A DNA stretch of 64,000 nucleotides from Ralstonia pickettii DTP0602. Its GTDB lineage: Bacteria > Pseudomonadota > Gammaproteobacteria > Burkholderiales > Burkholderiaceae. Positions 55,141 through 64,000 of the stretch are shown piece by piece. The DNA lies in the NCBI GenBank assembly GCA_000471925.1, contig CP006669.1, positions 558,001 through 622,000 on the forward strand, in the 5' to 3' direction. The stretch's first letter is position 1. Every line of letters begins with the position of its first letter. A program made the translations under genes and the position numbers. The notes below the pieces were generated by a model. It did no database searches. It saw only the letters and a program-made list of their open reading frames with translations, and was not told the origin of the DNA.

Positions 55141-56064
55141 ATGGAGCTGCGACATCTCCGCTATTTTGTAGCGGTTGCCGAAGAGCGAAACTTCACGCGC
55201 GCAGCAAAGCGGCTCCACATTGCGCAGCCGCCGTTAAGCCGCCAAATACAGCAGCTCGAAGAATCGCTGGGGGTGCAGCTATTCGAACGAAGCTCTCGTC
55301 CGCTCAAGCTCACCGAGACAGGCAAGTTTTTTTACTCGCACGCAGTGCATCTCATTGCGCAGACGAACGAGTTGGAATCAATGACAAGGCGCGTTGGCAG
55401 CATCGAGCGCAGTCTGTCCGTCGGCTTTGTGGGGTCCACGCTCTACGGCATGCTTCCAAAGATCATTCGGCGATTCCGGGACGAGAACAAGTCGGTCGAG
55501 CTCAGCCTCCACGAGATGTCGACGATGGACCAGATTCGCGCCCTCAAGGACGGACGCATCGATGTAGGGTTTGGTCGGATTCGACACGAGGATGCGAACA
55601 TCCGCCGGGTGATTCTCCGCGAGGAGAAAATGATCGTTGCACTTCCCGTCGGTCATCCGCTCTCAACGTCGAAGCCGGTGCTCGCGCTTCGGGACCTCAT
55701 CTACGAAACACTCATTGTTTTCCCCAAGGCACCGAGGCCAAGCTACGCGGACCAGGTTCTGTCGGCTTTCCAGGAGCGAGCCCTTACGCCTCGGCGCATC
55801 TATGACGTGCGCGAGTTGCAGATTGCATTGGGGCTTGTCGCGGCGGGAGAAGGGATTTCAGTCGTCCCCAGCAGCGTCTATGGGCTGAAGCGCGACGACG
55901 TGAGCTACATGGAACTGGACGACCCAACCCTCACCTCGCCCATTATCATGAGTATGCGTGCGATGGATGAGTCGCGTGACATCAAGGAAATGCTGGAACT
56001 GATTTATCAACTCTACGAGGAAGAGGCGATTCCCTATGTGCCTCGCACGGACAAGGGGTCATAG
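55141..56064 (+). CDS. benM: BenM/CatR-type LysR regulator
   Basis: A 307-residue LysR protein with helix-turn-helix MELRHLRYFVAVAEERNFTR, then AAKRLHIAQPPLSRQIQQLE. The effector domain follows (VALPVGHPLSTSKPV). The start is close to BenM and CatM of the benzoate pathway. It is divergent from catA-benABCD and should respond to cis,cis-muconate and possibly benzoate. Both candidate operators lie within 120 bases upstream. Confidence 0.87.
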   Translation: MELRHLRYFVAVAEERNFTRAAKRLHIAQPPLSRQIQQLEESLGVQLFERSSRPLKLTETGKFFYSHAVHLIAQTNELESMTRRVGSIERSLSVGFVGSTLYGMLPKIIRRFRDENKSVELSLHEMSTMDQIRALKDGRIDVGFGRIRHEDANIRRVILREEKMIVALPVGHPLSTSKPVLALRDLIYETLIVFPKAPRPSYADQVLSAFQERALTPRRIYDVRELQIALGLVAAGEGISVVPSSVYGLKRDDVSYMELDDPTLTSPIIMSMRAMDESRDIKEMLELIYQLYEEEAIPYVPRTDKGS

Positions 56065-56070
56065 AAGGGT

Positions 56071-56089
56071 CATACCTCCGGGAGGTATG
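56071..56089. promoter_or_regulatory. Perfect palindrome after benM
   Basis: Nine-base arms CATACCTCC and GGAGGTATG around a single G, seven bases after the benM stop. The arms resemble the site at 55123-55137 (CTCGGAGGTAT), but the half-sites are nine bases apart rather than seven. It could be a second operator, or a remnant of one for a lost gene. Confidence 0.5.
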
Positions 56090-56218
56090 ATGGTTTTGGA
56101 CTGCCAAATATTGCCGGCGCAATACTGCAACCTTCAAATTCGTCGTTCCAGGCACGAACGCCTGAATCACCTCCGTCGAAGCACAGTTCTAGTCGACTTC
56201 ATGGCGACAATGCAGCAA

Positions 56219-56596
56219 CTAACCATTGGTCAACATCCGCCTGCTTTCGAGCAACGGCTTTGAGGGCATTTGCGAAGACCGGTCGAACAGCCTTTTTAGA
56301 CCGATCGCGAGGATGCACGCGCCGGCCACGTAGAGGGCCCAACTGCGTCGCTGACATGCATCCCCGGGAAAGAGCGTCACAAGTAACGCCGTTCCCGGGT
56401 AGACCAAGCCGTGATGATGAGTTGCTTCTGCCCAGCTAAGCGTCAGGTTGCGCAAAAAGTCGACCTGTTCCCTGCAAGCAGCCGTATGATGAGGCGGCAT
56501 TCCTATCTGCCGCCGACCCAGAACTAGGACACTATGCTTGAGGGGGCTCCGCGTGCTGCAACACCCATTCCACCGCCGTAGAACAAAGGAAAGTCG
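56219..56596 (-). other. Doubtful membrane-protein ORF truncated by ISL3
   Basis: A reverse reading frame shows hydrophobic segments GLVYPGTALLVTLFP and SWALYVAGACILAIGLK, which could be the end of a small membrane protein whose 5' end was lost at the ISL3 insertion. No family was recognised. Confidence 0.25.
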
Positions 56597-58517
56597 GGTC
56601 TTCCGCAATTTGTGTGACGACGGCGAACTCGCGTGGAGGACCTTGCCGTCGTCTCCCCCGCCCCACTACCACCATTCTCCTGCTTGTGACAAACGTGGGC
56701 GAGCCCGCCAGGCTCGTCCTGGCCGTACGAGCTCACCCGCCTGCGATGGCGACCGGACTAGCGGGTCCAGCAGGACAAGGCAGGCCGGTTTAGCGGTATA
56801 GCTTGGCTTCAATACCCGCAGCCGCAGAAGCTCGATGTTCGCGCGGCCATACATCTGGCGCTTGAGGAACTTGAGCCGGTTGACGTGACCCTCGGTCTGG
56901 CCGTTGCTCCATGACAGCTTGAAGGCCGCCCGCACAGCCGGTAAGTCGGCGCGCAGGCTTTGCGCGAACCTGCGCATTTCCGCAGCGTCGCAGCGCGACA
57001 GACGCTTCAACCATCGATCGAACTGCCGCGGACTTCGCCGGTGCATGAGCCCGAGAAACTCTCGCGCGAGGCTGCGGACCTCGCCCACCACGGGTTCGAT
57101 CTTGCACAGCGCCTGCACGAAGCGCTCGTGGTCCGCGCTCCTGGGTTCCTCGACGGCGAGCTTCCTCCAACCGACAAGCCATCCGAACAAGCGCCGGGCC
57201 GACGGGCACGGCATCGTCCGCACGGGTGCCTGGAGGAGCGGTACCTTGCTCTGCGGAAAGAGGAGGCGAACCACGCAATTCCGCACGGCGGCGCGACTGC
57301 CCGTATAGCCTTGCTGCTTGAGTTCTTTCCAGATCAGTTCAGGAAAGCGACAGCCTTGGGCGATTCGTTCCTCGATATAGCTGCGATAGGGATCCAAAGG
57401 CGTCGGACTCCGCGCTCTGAGTGCGCGCTCGGGGAATGCCACCGCGGTGACGAAGTTGCGCACGGTTCGTTGGTCAATTGAGAGCTCGCGCGCGATTCCT
57501 TTCATCGGGCCGCCCTGGGCGCGTAGCGCCATCACCCGCTCGTACAGCGCCAGCCGCGTGGCGCGTCGCTGATCGCTCAGGCGCTGCCATGACCACAGTG
57601 ACTGCGGCTCAGCACTCGCTGCCGGCCCAGGGTCACGCCACCGACCTCGACTTGCTGCGCGGCTTGGCGCAGTTGCGGCCCGAGTCGGTATAGCAGCCTC
57701 TCGACGTTGTCGCGCTGGTTGCACAGCAGATGCCAGCGATCGGAGACTTGCTTGGCTGCCGGCAGCGCAATGTCGACCGCCTCGGAGTAGGCCCCGGACC
57801 GATCCCTGGCGACGATCTCGATCGATGGGTGCGCACGCATCCACGCGGTCACCGCAGTTGCTTCCCTGCCGGCAAACACTGCGATCGGCTCACGTCGCTC
57901 CAGGTCGACGATGATCGTTCCGTACTGGTGACCACGCGCGATCGCCCAGTCATCGATGCCGACGACCCGCGGTCGTGGTTTGCGCTTGCGCCCAGGAGCT
58001 CTTCGCAACTCCCGCAGCACGGTGTCGGCACTGGTGCGCAAGCCCAAGACGTTAGCAAGCCGGGCCGCCGCTTCACCACCGAGGGCGTGGCCCAGCGCGT
58101 GCAACGCCCGAGCCTGCGATTGCGTACGACGTTGGTGCCGACCGGCCAAGGCGTGGATGTTCTCGGCAAACGTACGACGCGGGCAGCCGGCGTTCGCACA
58201 CTTGAAGCGACGCACCTCAACGGCGAGAACAACCCGCTGCTCGAGCATCTGACGTTCTTCCAGCCTGCACACATAGCTGCCGTGGCGTCGGTTACTCCAA
58301 CAGCGGCAAGCAGGACAAGTTGCCGCACGAACCTTACTGCAGGCTTCGACAGTGATGGTTTCCCCTCGCGCGTCGCTGGAGACGACGCGCTTACCCACAC
58401 GGGCGAGAATACGATCGATCCCACCGAGAACTTGGCTCAGGGTAACGATTAACGTAGGGCCAGATCGGCCCGAAATCAAGCCCTCGACGCGGCCGTCACA
58501 CAAAGTGCTGGAGAGCC
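56596..58517 (-). mobile_element. ISL3-family insertion sequence, copy 2
   Basis: Same ends as copy 1 (GGGTCTTCCGCAATTTGTGT left; right end with one or two changes at its tip). About 1.92 kb. Both copies have the transposase on the minus strand, making them direct repeats about 42 kb apart. No target duplication was found. Confidence 0.75.
56666..58440 (-). pseudogene. ISL3 transposase with one frameshift
   Basis: The N-terminal part (IDRILARVGKRVVSSDARGE; VVGIDDWAIARGHQYGTI) is open to about 57600, where one base is missing compared with copy 1. The C-terminal part continues in the next frame and is otherwise better preserved than copy 1 (GQTEGHVNRLKFLKRQMYGR). The expected start codon, ATG in copy 1, is CTG here at 58440. 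Confidence 0.72.
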
Positions 58518-59245
58518 ATCTTTACTACACTTCACGACAGAAGGCCAGCTCTCAGCAGCGTCCGGGACTTAATCTGCACGAGTGCGAGGCGGCACGATGG
58601 GCGGAGCGATAGGGTTGGCCGTCTGGCTGCCGTTTGCTCCGGCGACCAGAACAGGCTGTGCTGCCCTCTTCTTCCCCAATCAGCCAGACGTAGATTGTCG
58701 CCGGCACCGAAAGATCGCCGAGAGCCACGGAAAGGTTGGACTGTCTTCCATGCGGCGCTGAAATATGTCGATCTGGGCCGCGGTCGTCTTGAATCAGACT
58801 GAAATAGAGTATGCAAGTTCGCTCCAACACACGCGCCTCCAGCTTGGCCGCCGGGCGCTTGGGCGCCCTGCCAAGATGGAACGACACCAGACCGGCCAGC
58901 CCTTGCGCCTCTTACGCCGACGTCCATCGCGAGATGAATCCGTCGTTGCAAGCAAGCTTGGAGCGAGTATTACCCGGCGTTCTCCATCGGCCCAAAGCAA
59001 CACACAGAGTGCGCGTCACGCAAGGGCCGCATTGCCGTGGCGCTCGCGCATGACGGCCTCCAGGTCAGTACGTTGTCCGCTCGTCCGCATCGTTGTTTGC
59101 ATGCCCAAGCATGTGGTCACGATACATCCAGTGATTCAATGGACTAGAAGATGCACGCCGCCAGCGCGATGCGCCGCGCTGCCCTCCGAGGTCTTCAGCG
59201 TCGGCGTCTGCCTCCGGGCATGAAGCTTCCTTGTAAATGAGCGGT
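58518..59245. other. Region without supported genes
   Basis: Long overlapping ORFs occur on both strands but none has a recognisable domain or a good ribosome site. The composition is GC-rich and coding-like in places, so small unknown genes or decayed ICE genes are possible. Confidence 0.35.
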
Positions 59246-59939
59246 TCATTTGATGGGCGACAGCATGACTGCGCCGAATGAGACCGGCAGCAAGAAAGCC
59301 GGACGGCATGGATACCGATTTATGATCGATGGAAAACGGTTGCCGCAGTGGTATGCGTCGATGGCGGCAGCCTGCGGGGCGGGAAACTCGTCTCGGGAGG
59401 GCGGGTGGAACCCCGTGGACCGCAGTGGAACTATCCCCAGGGGATAGCCCAGGATACGCCGCAGGTGAATCGCCTCGGCCTGTGCCATGTTGCTAGCGCA
59501 TTCCTTGGCGTGGCGGGCGATGCTGTGGGTCAGGCTGATCTGCATGTTCAGCGCGATGCGCTGCAGCTCCATCGCGTACAGGTCGTCGATCAGCGAGGCC
59601 GGTATTGCGGGGTGGCCGAGCAGCGATTCCCACAAGGCCACGCCCGAGGATGAGCGGTCAATATTGCGCCAGCGCAGGACGGTCGTCCCTGCGCCAGTGG
59701 TTTGCAGGGCCAGTTGCACATCGAGCAGGTTGAAGGGGTAGGCCCTCGCCTGGGGCAGCACGCGCCGCTGTGCCAGGACGATCAAGCTGTCGCGCAGCGC
59801 CAGGTACTGGCTGGCCCAATGCCTCCAGACTCCCCTTACCTTTAAAAGGTTGTAAAAGGCCTTTTAGGTAGGCTGCGTGTTCCAGTCGCTGGAAGTCCGC
59901 CTGTTCCAGCGCCGTGAAGCGTGTCGGCTGGACGGGCAT
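59246..59939 (-). pseudogene. DUF3158 gene of an integrating conjugative element, frameshifted
   Basis: The first frame (FTALEQADFQRLEHAAYLKG; LLQPFKGKGSLEA) and the second (RVLPQARAYPFNLLDVQLAL; QTTGAGTTVLRWRNIDRSSS; NMQISLTHSIARHAKECASN) together make a DUF3158 protein typical of PFGI-1-type conjugative elements. One extra base near 59817 separates them (reading LEALG where WASQYLALRD is expected). This is good evidence for an ICE remnant. Confidence 0.72.
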
Positions 59940-60261
59940 GGAAGGCTTGGTGTGCCAGCTATCCCGTGGGGATAGCACGGCATTGTTCGGCTAGTTCATG
60001 TAGGGCTGTGGGCGCCATACCCTCTCGAGCTCTGTACGTGGCGGCCCGCTTACCATCCACGTTTCGGCAGCGAAGCTCGAACAGTCGAGCATCATGTACC
60101 GCCTGCCCGCTGGCTGCCGCATCCGTACTTGGCGGCAGTTGCGCGGGATGCCGTTTGGAGATTCAACTTACGGCCGCGGCAATGGGCGTCCATCCATCGT
60201 ACGGCGAATCGCCAGGGCGGCTTAGAGCGGCGCTGGCAAGCGTGAATCTTGGCCCTTCAGC
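59940..60261. other. Spacer without recognisable gene
   Basis: No convincing ORF or structure. It separates the DUF3158 remnant from the HTH gene. Confidence 0.35.
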
Positions 60262-60954
60262 CTACAGACGAATATCAACGGAAGTTGGCGTGGCGAATAG
60301 CTTGGGTTCCTTGCCGAGCGGAAACCCGATCACGTACAGGACGTTAGCTGGCATTGGCCTGTCCGGGTCCGAGCCCCCCTTCAGCAGCACTTTGCGCTCG
60401 GCATAGCATAGCGAAACGCCAAGGGTCTTGAGCACATCGATGTTGGCTTGCATCGTGTCAGACGCCTCGCGCTTCTGCGCTTCGCTGTAGGCGTCCAGGC
60501 CATCCCGGTAGTTGCGGAAATATTCCATCAGCGCGGCGAAGCGTTTATCCGCTTCGCCGCCCATCTCGAAGGCCAGCTGCGACATGTCCATCGTGCTGGT
60601 CTGCGCCAGCTCCGTCAACTGCTTACCCGTGGTCAGCGGAATCGCCGCGAAGGTGACGTGCTCTTGGTCGAACTGTTCCTGCGCAGCCTTGAGTTCGTCT
60701 TCCGGTGGAATCGCGAATGGCTTGTTGAGCGCGTCGATGTCCAGGAAATCGAACGCGCTGGCCAGCGCCCGGCAGGTGTCGGGGCCGGCGGGCCAGCCTT
60801 GTTCGACGCGCTGAACGGTTCGCACGTTGAGCCCGGCGATCACGGCCAACTGCTCGTGAGTCCATTGCCGGGCGTCGCGGAACACCTTGATGCAGACAGC
60901 CAGCTCGGCGGGGGTCAGCAGGCGTACTGGTGGCGTGTTTTCCGTCGCGTTCAT
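60262..60954 (-). CDS. XRE-type transcriptional regulator with long C-terminal domain
   Basis: A 230-residue protein with a helix-turn-helix at residues 15-65 (IKVFRDARQWTHEQLAVIAG; RTVQRVEQGWPAGPD). The remaining 160 residues, of unknown type, include a helix-rich stretch. It follows the MFS gene by 15 bases on the same strand, probably one operon. RBS AGGAGA precedes the ATG. It may control the transporter. Confidence 0.75.
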   Translation of the reverse strand: MNATENTPPVRLLTPAELAVCIKVFRDARQWTHEQLAVIAGLNVRTVQRVEQGWPAGPDTCRALASAFDFLDIDALNKPFAIPPEDELKAAQEQFDQEHVTFAAIPLTTGKQLTELAQTSTMDMSQLAFEMGGEADKRFAALMEYFRNYRDGLDAYSEAQKREASDTMQANIDVLKTLGVSLCYAERKVLLKGGSDPDRPMPANVLYVIGFPLGKEPKLFATPTSVDIRL

Positions 60955-60969
60955 ATCGTTTCTCCTTCG

Positions 60970-62367
60970 TTATCGACCGGCGTGGCCAGCTGTGCTGGCC
61001 ACGCCATTGCGCATGGCATGGCCGCACCTGGCGAGGGGCCAGAGCGCAAGCGAAAACCCGAAAGCGGCCAGTACTGCCACATAGTGAGCAGGCGCCATGG
61101 TGTCGTGCTGTAGCCAGAGCGTGAGGATCATCGGCGTGAGGCCGCCAAAGACTGCGTAAGACATGTTGTAAGCAAACGAGAGACCCGTGAAGCGCACCGG
61201 TGCGGGAAAGGCGCGCACGCCGGCAATCGGCACGGTGGCGATGGTGCCGACGAACAGGCCCAGCAGCCCGTAATGCCAGAACAGCGTGGCAGGCGTGCCG
61301 GGCAGGCTGCCGTAGAAGAGGTAAGCGGTCATGAAGAGTCCGCCCCAGCCGATCAGCATGACGGCACGGATGCCGATGCGGTCGCATGCCCACCCGACAA
61401 TCATGCAGCCGATGGTCAGCGTGAGGGTGGCGAACGCATTGGTCTCGAGCGCAAGCGCGGCGGGTATGTGGTGGACCTTCTGCAGGTAGGCGGGTGTATA
61501 CAGCACGACCACGACGATCGAGGTGGAAAGTACCCAGGTCAGCAGTGCGACGAACAGACTGGCCGAGCGGTGATCGCGCAGCACGGTGCGGATCGGCAGT
61601 TCGCGCGCCAGATTGCTGCGCTCAGCCAACTCGCGGAACACGGGGGTCTCATGCAGGAACCGGCGCAGGTACACGGACACAAGCCCGAAGACACCGCCCA
61701 GGAGGAAGGGAATGCGCCAGGCGAAATCGCTCACCTGCTCAGGCGAGTAATGGCGATTGATGGCGACAGCAACGAGCGACCCCAGCAGGATGCCGCCCGT
61801 GATGCCAGCGGTCAGCGTGCCGATGCCGAAACCGTAATGCCGGCTCGGCACGTGTTCGCCGACAAACACCCAGGCTCCGGGCATCTCGCCACCGATGGCC
61901 GCGCCCTGCAGCACCCGCATCGCCAGCAGCAGCAGCGGCGCCGCTACGCCGATGCTGGCGTAGGTGGGCAGCAGGCCGATCATCAGCGTGGGCGCGGCCA
62001 TCAGCAAGATCGAGAGCGTGAACATGCGCTTGCGGCCAAGCCGGTCACCAAAGTGCGCGATCACGATGCCGCCCAGCGGGCGTGCCAGGTAGCCCGCGGC
62101 GAAAATGCCGAAGGTCTGCAGTTGTCGCAGCCAGTCAGGCATGTTGGCCGGGAAGAATAGCGCCCCCAGCACCGTGACGAAGAAGACGTAGATGACGAAG
62201 TCGTAGAATTCGAGCGTGCCGCCAAGGGCAGCCAGGGCCAAGGTCTTGTAGTCGCGAGCAGCCAGCGTGCGTGCCGGAACGGGAAAGACGCCGCCCGGTG
62301 CGTTCAGGGGTTTCAACTGCGGTTCTTGTTGTGGATTCACGTTCAGTCCTCGTCGGGTAGTGATCAA
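60970..62367 (-). CDS. MHS-family MFS transporter
   Basis: A 465-residue major facilitator with about 12 helices, GGTLEFYDFVIYVFFVTVLG at the first and HFGDRLGRKRMFTLSI in loop 2-3, as in the metabolite:H+ symporter family (ProP, ShiA, KgtP). The long N-terminal 38 residues before the first helix are typical for the family. It likely imports a dicarboxylate or related acid. The coupled HTH gene follows. Confidence 0.83.
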   Translation of the reverse strand: MITTRRGLNVNPQQEPQLKPLNAPGGVFPVPARTLAARDYKTLALAALGGTLEFYDFVIYVFFVTVLGALFFPANMPDWLRQLQTFGIFAAGYLARPLGGIVIAHFGDRLGRKRMFTLSILLMAAPTLMIGLLPTYASIGVAAPLLLLAMRVLQGAAIGGEMPGAWVFVGEHVPSRHYGFGIGTLTAGITGGILLGSLVAVAINRHYSPEQVSDFAWRIPFLLGGVFGLVSVYLRRFLHETPVFRELAERSNLARELPIRTVLRDHRSASLFVALLTWVLSTSIVVVVLYTPAYLQKVHHIPAALALETNAFATLTLTIGCMIVGWACDRIGIRAVMLIGWGGLFMTAYLFYGSLPGTPATLFWHYGLLGLFVGTIATVPIAGVRAFPAPVRFTGLSFAYNMSYAVFGGLTPMILTLWLQHDTMAPAHYVAVLAAFGFSLALWPLARCGHAMRNGVASTAGHAGR

Positions 62368-62724
62368 ACGGACTTCGATTAGGGCTCGCCTTCTGAGGCC
62401 AAGACCCGGACGGTCGCCCGAGAGCGATGCCGCCCCGGCATCGTCCGATGCGCCACGCCTGCATGGAAACGGCCAGCCGCTGAGTCATCAAGCCGTATCT
62501 CAGGCGGGGGCTCTTCTCACAGCAGCTCTACCAGCTCGTCAACGAGATATCGCCTAGAGGCGTCAGGCTTTGGATCTTCCGGGGCTAGAGCAAGCGCCTC
62601 AGGTCCCGCCTTATCGGTCTTTCCATGTTCTTTGCTCTGAGCAGCAGCGGCGGCCCATGGTGCAACCAATGAGGCGGCGCAGGGCCTCTCGGGCCGGCCT
62701 ACCAGGGTGTGCCAGCCGGTTCGG
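62368..62724. other. Gap between MFS and DUF2958 genes
   Basis: About 350 bases with no supported gene. A reverse ORF fragment ending ASRRYLVDELVELL could be a scrap of an ICE gene. Confidence 0.35.
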
Positions 62725-63066
62725 TCAGTCGGGGATCGAACCGTCGAGCTGCGCCAGCTGCGCATACGCCGATAGCGGTCGCGTAGGCCGGAAGTACCGG
62801 TCGCGAAGAATCGGCCTTTTAAGCGGCCCAACGATGGATGCGAGGTCGGACAGCTTCACATGGCTCAGTTCGGGCATGCCGATACCCACGTCGCACAGAC
62901 CGTAGGCGGTGTCACCGTCGGCCGCGTCGAGCGCGGCCAGTAGCCAGCTCGCATGCGCGTCCGGCGTGAACAGCCGCACCACCGGCAGGTGGTCGACAGC
63001 GTAGCCGTTGTGGCCGTTGGCGAGCAGCTGCACACGTTGCTCCTCGGTGATTAGGGTTGGGTTCAT
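62725..63066 (-). CDS. DUF2958-family protein
   Basis: A 113-residue protein matching DUF2958 (LITEEQRVQLLANGHNG; PVVRLFTPDAHASWLLAALD; YGLCDVGIGMPELSHVKLSD). The ATG at 63066 has CAGGAG upstream; the longer ORF to 63297 is not homologous. DUF2958 genes are common on conjugative plasmids and ICEs. Function is unknown. Confidence 0.82.
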   Translation of the reverse strand: MNPTLITEEQRVQLLANGHNGYAVDHLPVVRLFTPDAHASWLLAALDAADGDTAYGLCDVGIGMPELSHVKLSDLASIVGPLKRPILRDRYFRPTRPLSAYAQLAQLDGSIPD

Positions 63067-63251
63067 TGATGCTCCTGAAAAATTCACGCCACTGCCGGGG
63101 CAAGGCGATACAAGGGCTGGGCGCTCGTCACTCTGAACTTGGCGCACCGTAGTTCGCGTATAGGGACCGTGAGGGCCACGGCCGCAACAGGTTCGTTTTT
63201 TGGGTATCCTATCCCGTGGTATCGGATCCGTCAAATTGCGACCATTGGCGC

Positions 63252-63497
63252 ATGGCGAGACCCTCACCGAAACACTCTGGCAATCCCGTGCTTGCATCCA
63301 TTGGCAAGACGGTCCGTGCTATTCGGAAGGTCCAAGGGTTTTCCCAAGAGGAATTGGCGCTCGCGACAGATATGGACCGCTCTTACATCGGCGGCATTGA
63401 GCGGGGTGAACACAATCTGACAGTGCTCAACTTGGCTAGGATCGCGAGCGTGCTCGGCACATCTGCCGGAGAGCTGCTGACTCGGTCAGGCGTGTAA
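63252..63497 (+). CDS. Small XRE-family regulator
   Basis: An 81-residue helix-turn-helix protein (SIGKTVRAIRKVQGFSQEEL; DMDRSYIGGIERGEHNLTVL). ATG at 63252 was chosen because the family starts near there and it follows a putative leader. It is divergent from the DUF2958 gene, 185 bases away. It probably controls an element function or itself. Confidence 0.78.
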   Translation: MARPSPKHSGNPVLASIGKTVRAIRKVQGFSQEELALATDMDRSYIGGIERGEHNLTVLNLARIASVLGTSAGELLTRSGV

Positions 63498-63778
63498 GGA
63501 AGAAGGCAAGCCAACCGCAATTGGGAAGGGCCCTCCACTGTTTCCCGGGAGCGTTAAAAACCTTGGGGTTGTAGCTCCGAGGTAAGGCCCAATTGCTCCA
63601 AGAACTCAATTGTTTCCCTTGTCAAGGGTTCCGTTGGTGGCTCATACCTTGAAAGTCTAAAAGTCTCTCGACGTGGTCACCGCTGATCACGCCACATCGT
63701 AACTGGGCGAGCAAATCGACACCGTTCTGCGACCAGCGCATTTGTTGACGCTTGCCCATACGCTGGTTCAGTACTTGA

Positions 63779-64000
63779 TTGACCGCAGACCCGGAAGTGC
63801 CGACATGCCGGGAAAGGCTGCACGCGGCGCGCTGCCGGTGGGTGCTGACGGTGCTCTACCTGGGCGGCTTGCGTGCCTCCGAATTGACGGCCACCACCAT
63901 GGGCGCGTTGCTCTGCCGCCGCGATGCCCTGGGGATCGAGCGCTGGTGGCTGGAGGTGACCGGCAAGGGCAACCACGAACGCCTATCTGCACAGCGAAGA
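63779..64000 (+). CDS. Tyrosine recombinase fragment, cut by the window end
   Basis: The frame reads RERLHAARCRWVLTVLYLGG, then LRASELTATTMG and RWWLEVTGKGNHERL, the N-terminal half of the catalytic domain of a phage/Xer-type integrase (first Arg in LRASEL). The upstream start lies before 63779, where the frame is closed by a stop, so the gene is either frameshifted or only partly present. It continues beyond the window. It is the same family as the scraps at 16850, 22245 and 28327. Confidence 0.6.
   Translation, partial: MTADPEVPTCRERLHAARCRWVLTVLYLGGLRASELTATTMGALLCRRDALGIERWWLEVTGKGNHERLSAQRR

Overview
The window looks like accessory or plasmid-type DNA of a GC-rich betaproteobacterium of the Burkholderiaceae, most likely Cupriavidus. 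The evidence is a 2-furoate (hmf) catabolic cluster of the kind known from Cupriavidus, a Bug/TctC-type solute-binding protein, a PhaP-type phasin, an ortho-cleavage ben/cat cluster with a BenM-like regulator, and betaproteobacterial ISL3 and IS630 elements. No rRNA or tRNA gene and no CRISPR array was seen.

Layout. 1-4.2 kb: an orphan HipB-like regulator and a large zinc-ribbon/class III cyclase/AAA ATPase/TPR signalling protein. 4.3-14.4 kb: a 5'-truncated SDR gene, then a divergent LysR gene and an operon matching hmfABCDE plus a transporter. Together these would turn 2-furoate into 2-oxoglutarate through 2-furoyl-CoA. 14.6-16.5 kb: a decayed ISL3 element. 16.8-28.7 kb: a defence and addiction island with MazEF, VapBC, a DUF6155 gene overlapping an archaeo-eukaryotic primase-helicase (TOTE type), further orphan HipB-like copies, an IS630 element inside an exported-protein gene, HipBA, and scraps of tyrosine recombinases and of bioF. 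28.8-31.1 kb: a phasin, two small hypothetical genes and an MFS remnant.

31.9-44.0 kb: a CoA-thioester cluster (SDR, two acyl-CoA dehydrogenases, MaoC-type hydratase, two CoA-transferases, thiolase, Bug protein, acyl-CoA ligase, AraC-like regulator). It has the layout of beta-oxidation of an unidentified organic acid. 44.0-47.6 kb: a truncated lysR, a small secreted protein, a panP-like PLP decarboxylase, and IS66 and ISL3 debris. 47.6-56.1 kb: benzoate to catechol to cis,cis-muconate (benABCD, catA, a benK-like transporter, benM) with a BKACE gene and a RidA/benzoate-CoA-ligase chimeric pseudogene. 56.6-58.5 kb: a second ISL3 copy in the same orientation as the first. 59.2-64 kb: remains of an integrating conjugative element (frameshifted DUF3158, DUF2958, XRE regulator, an integrase running off the window) with an MFS/HTH gene pair.

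The overall picture is a mosaic. Intact degradation operons lie between insertion sequences, toxin-antitoxin modules and recombinase debris, as expected of a genomic island or megaplasmid region that has gained catabolic modules several times. The best candidate for a little-described system is the VapBC, DUF6155 and primase-helicase block at 18.5-22.2 kb.
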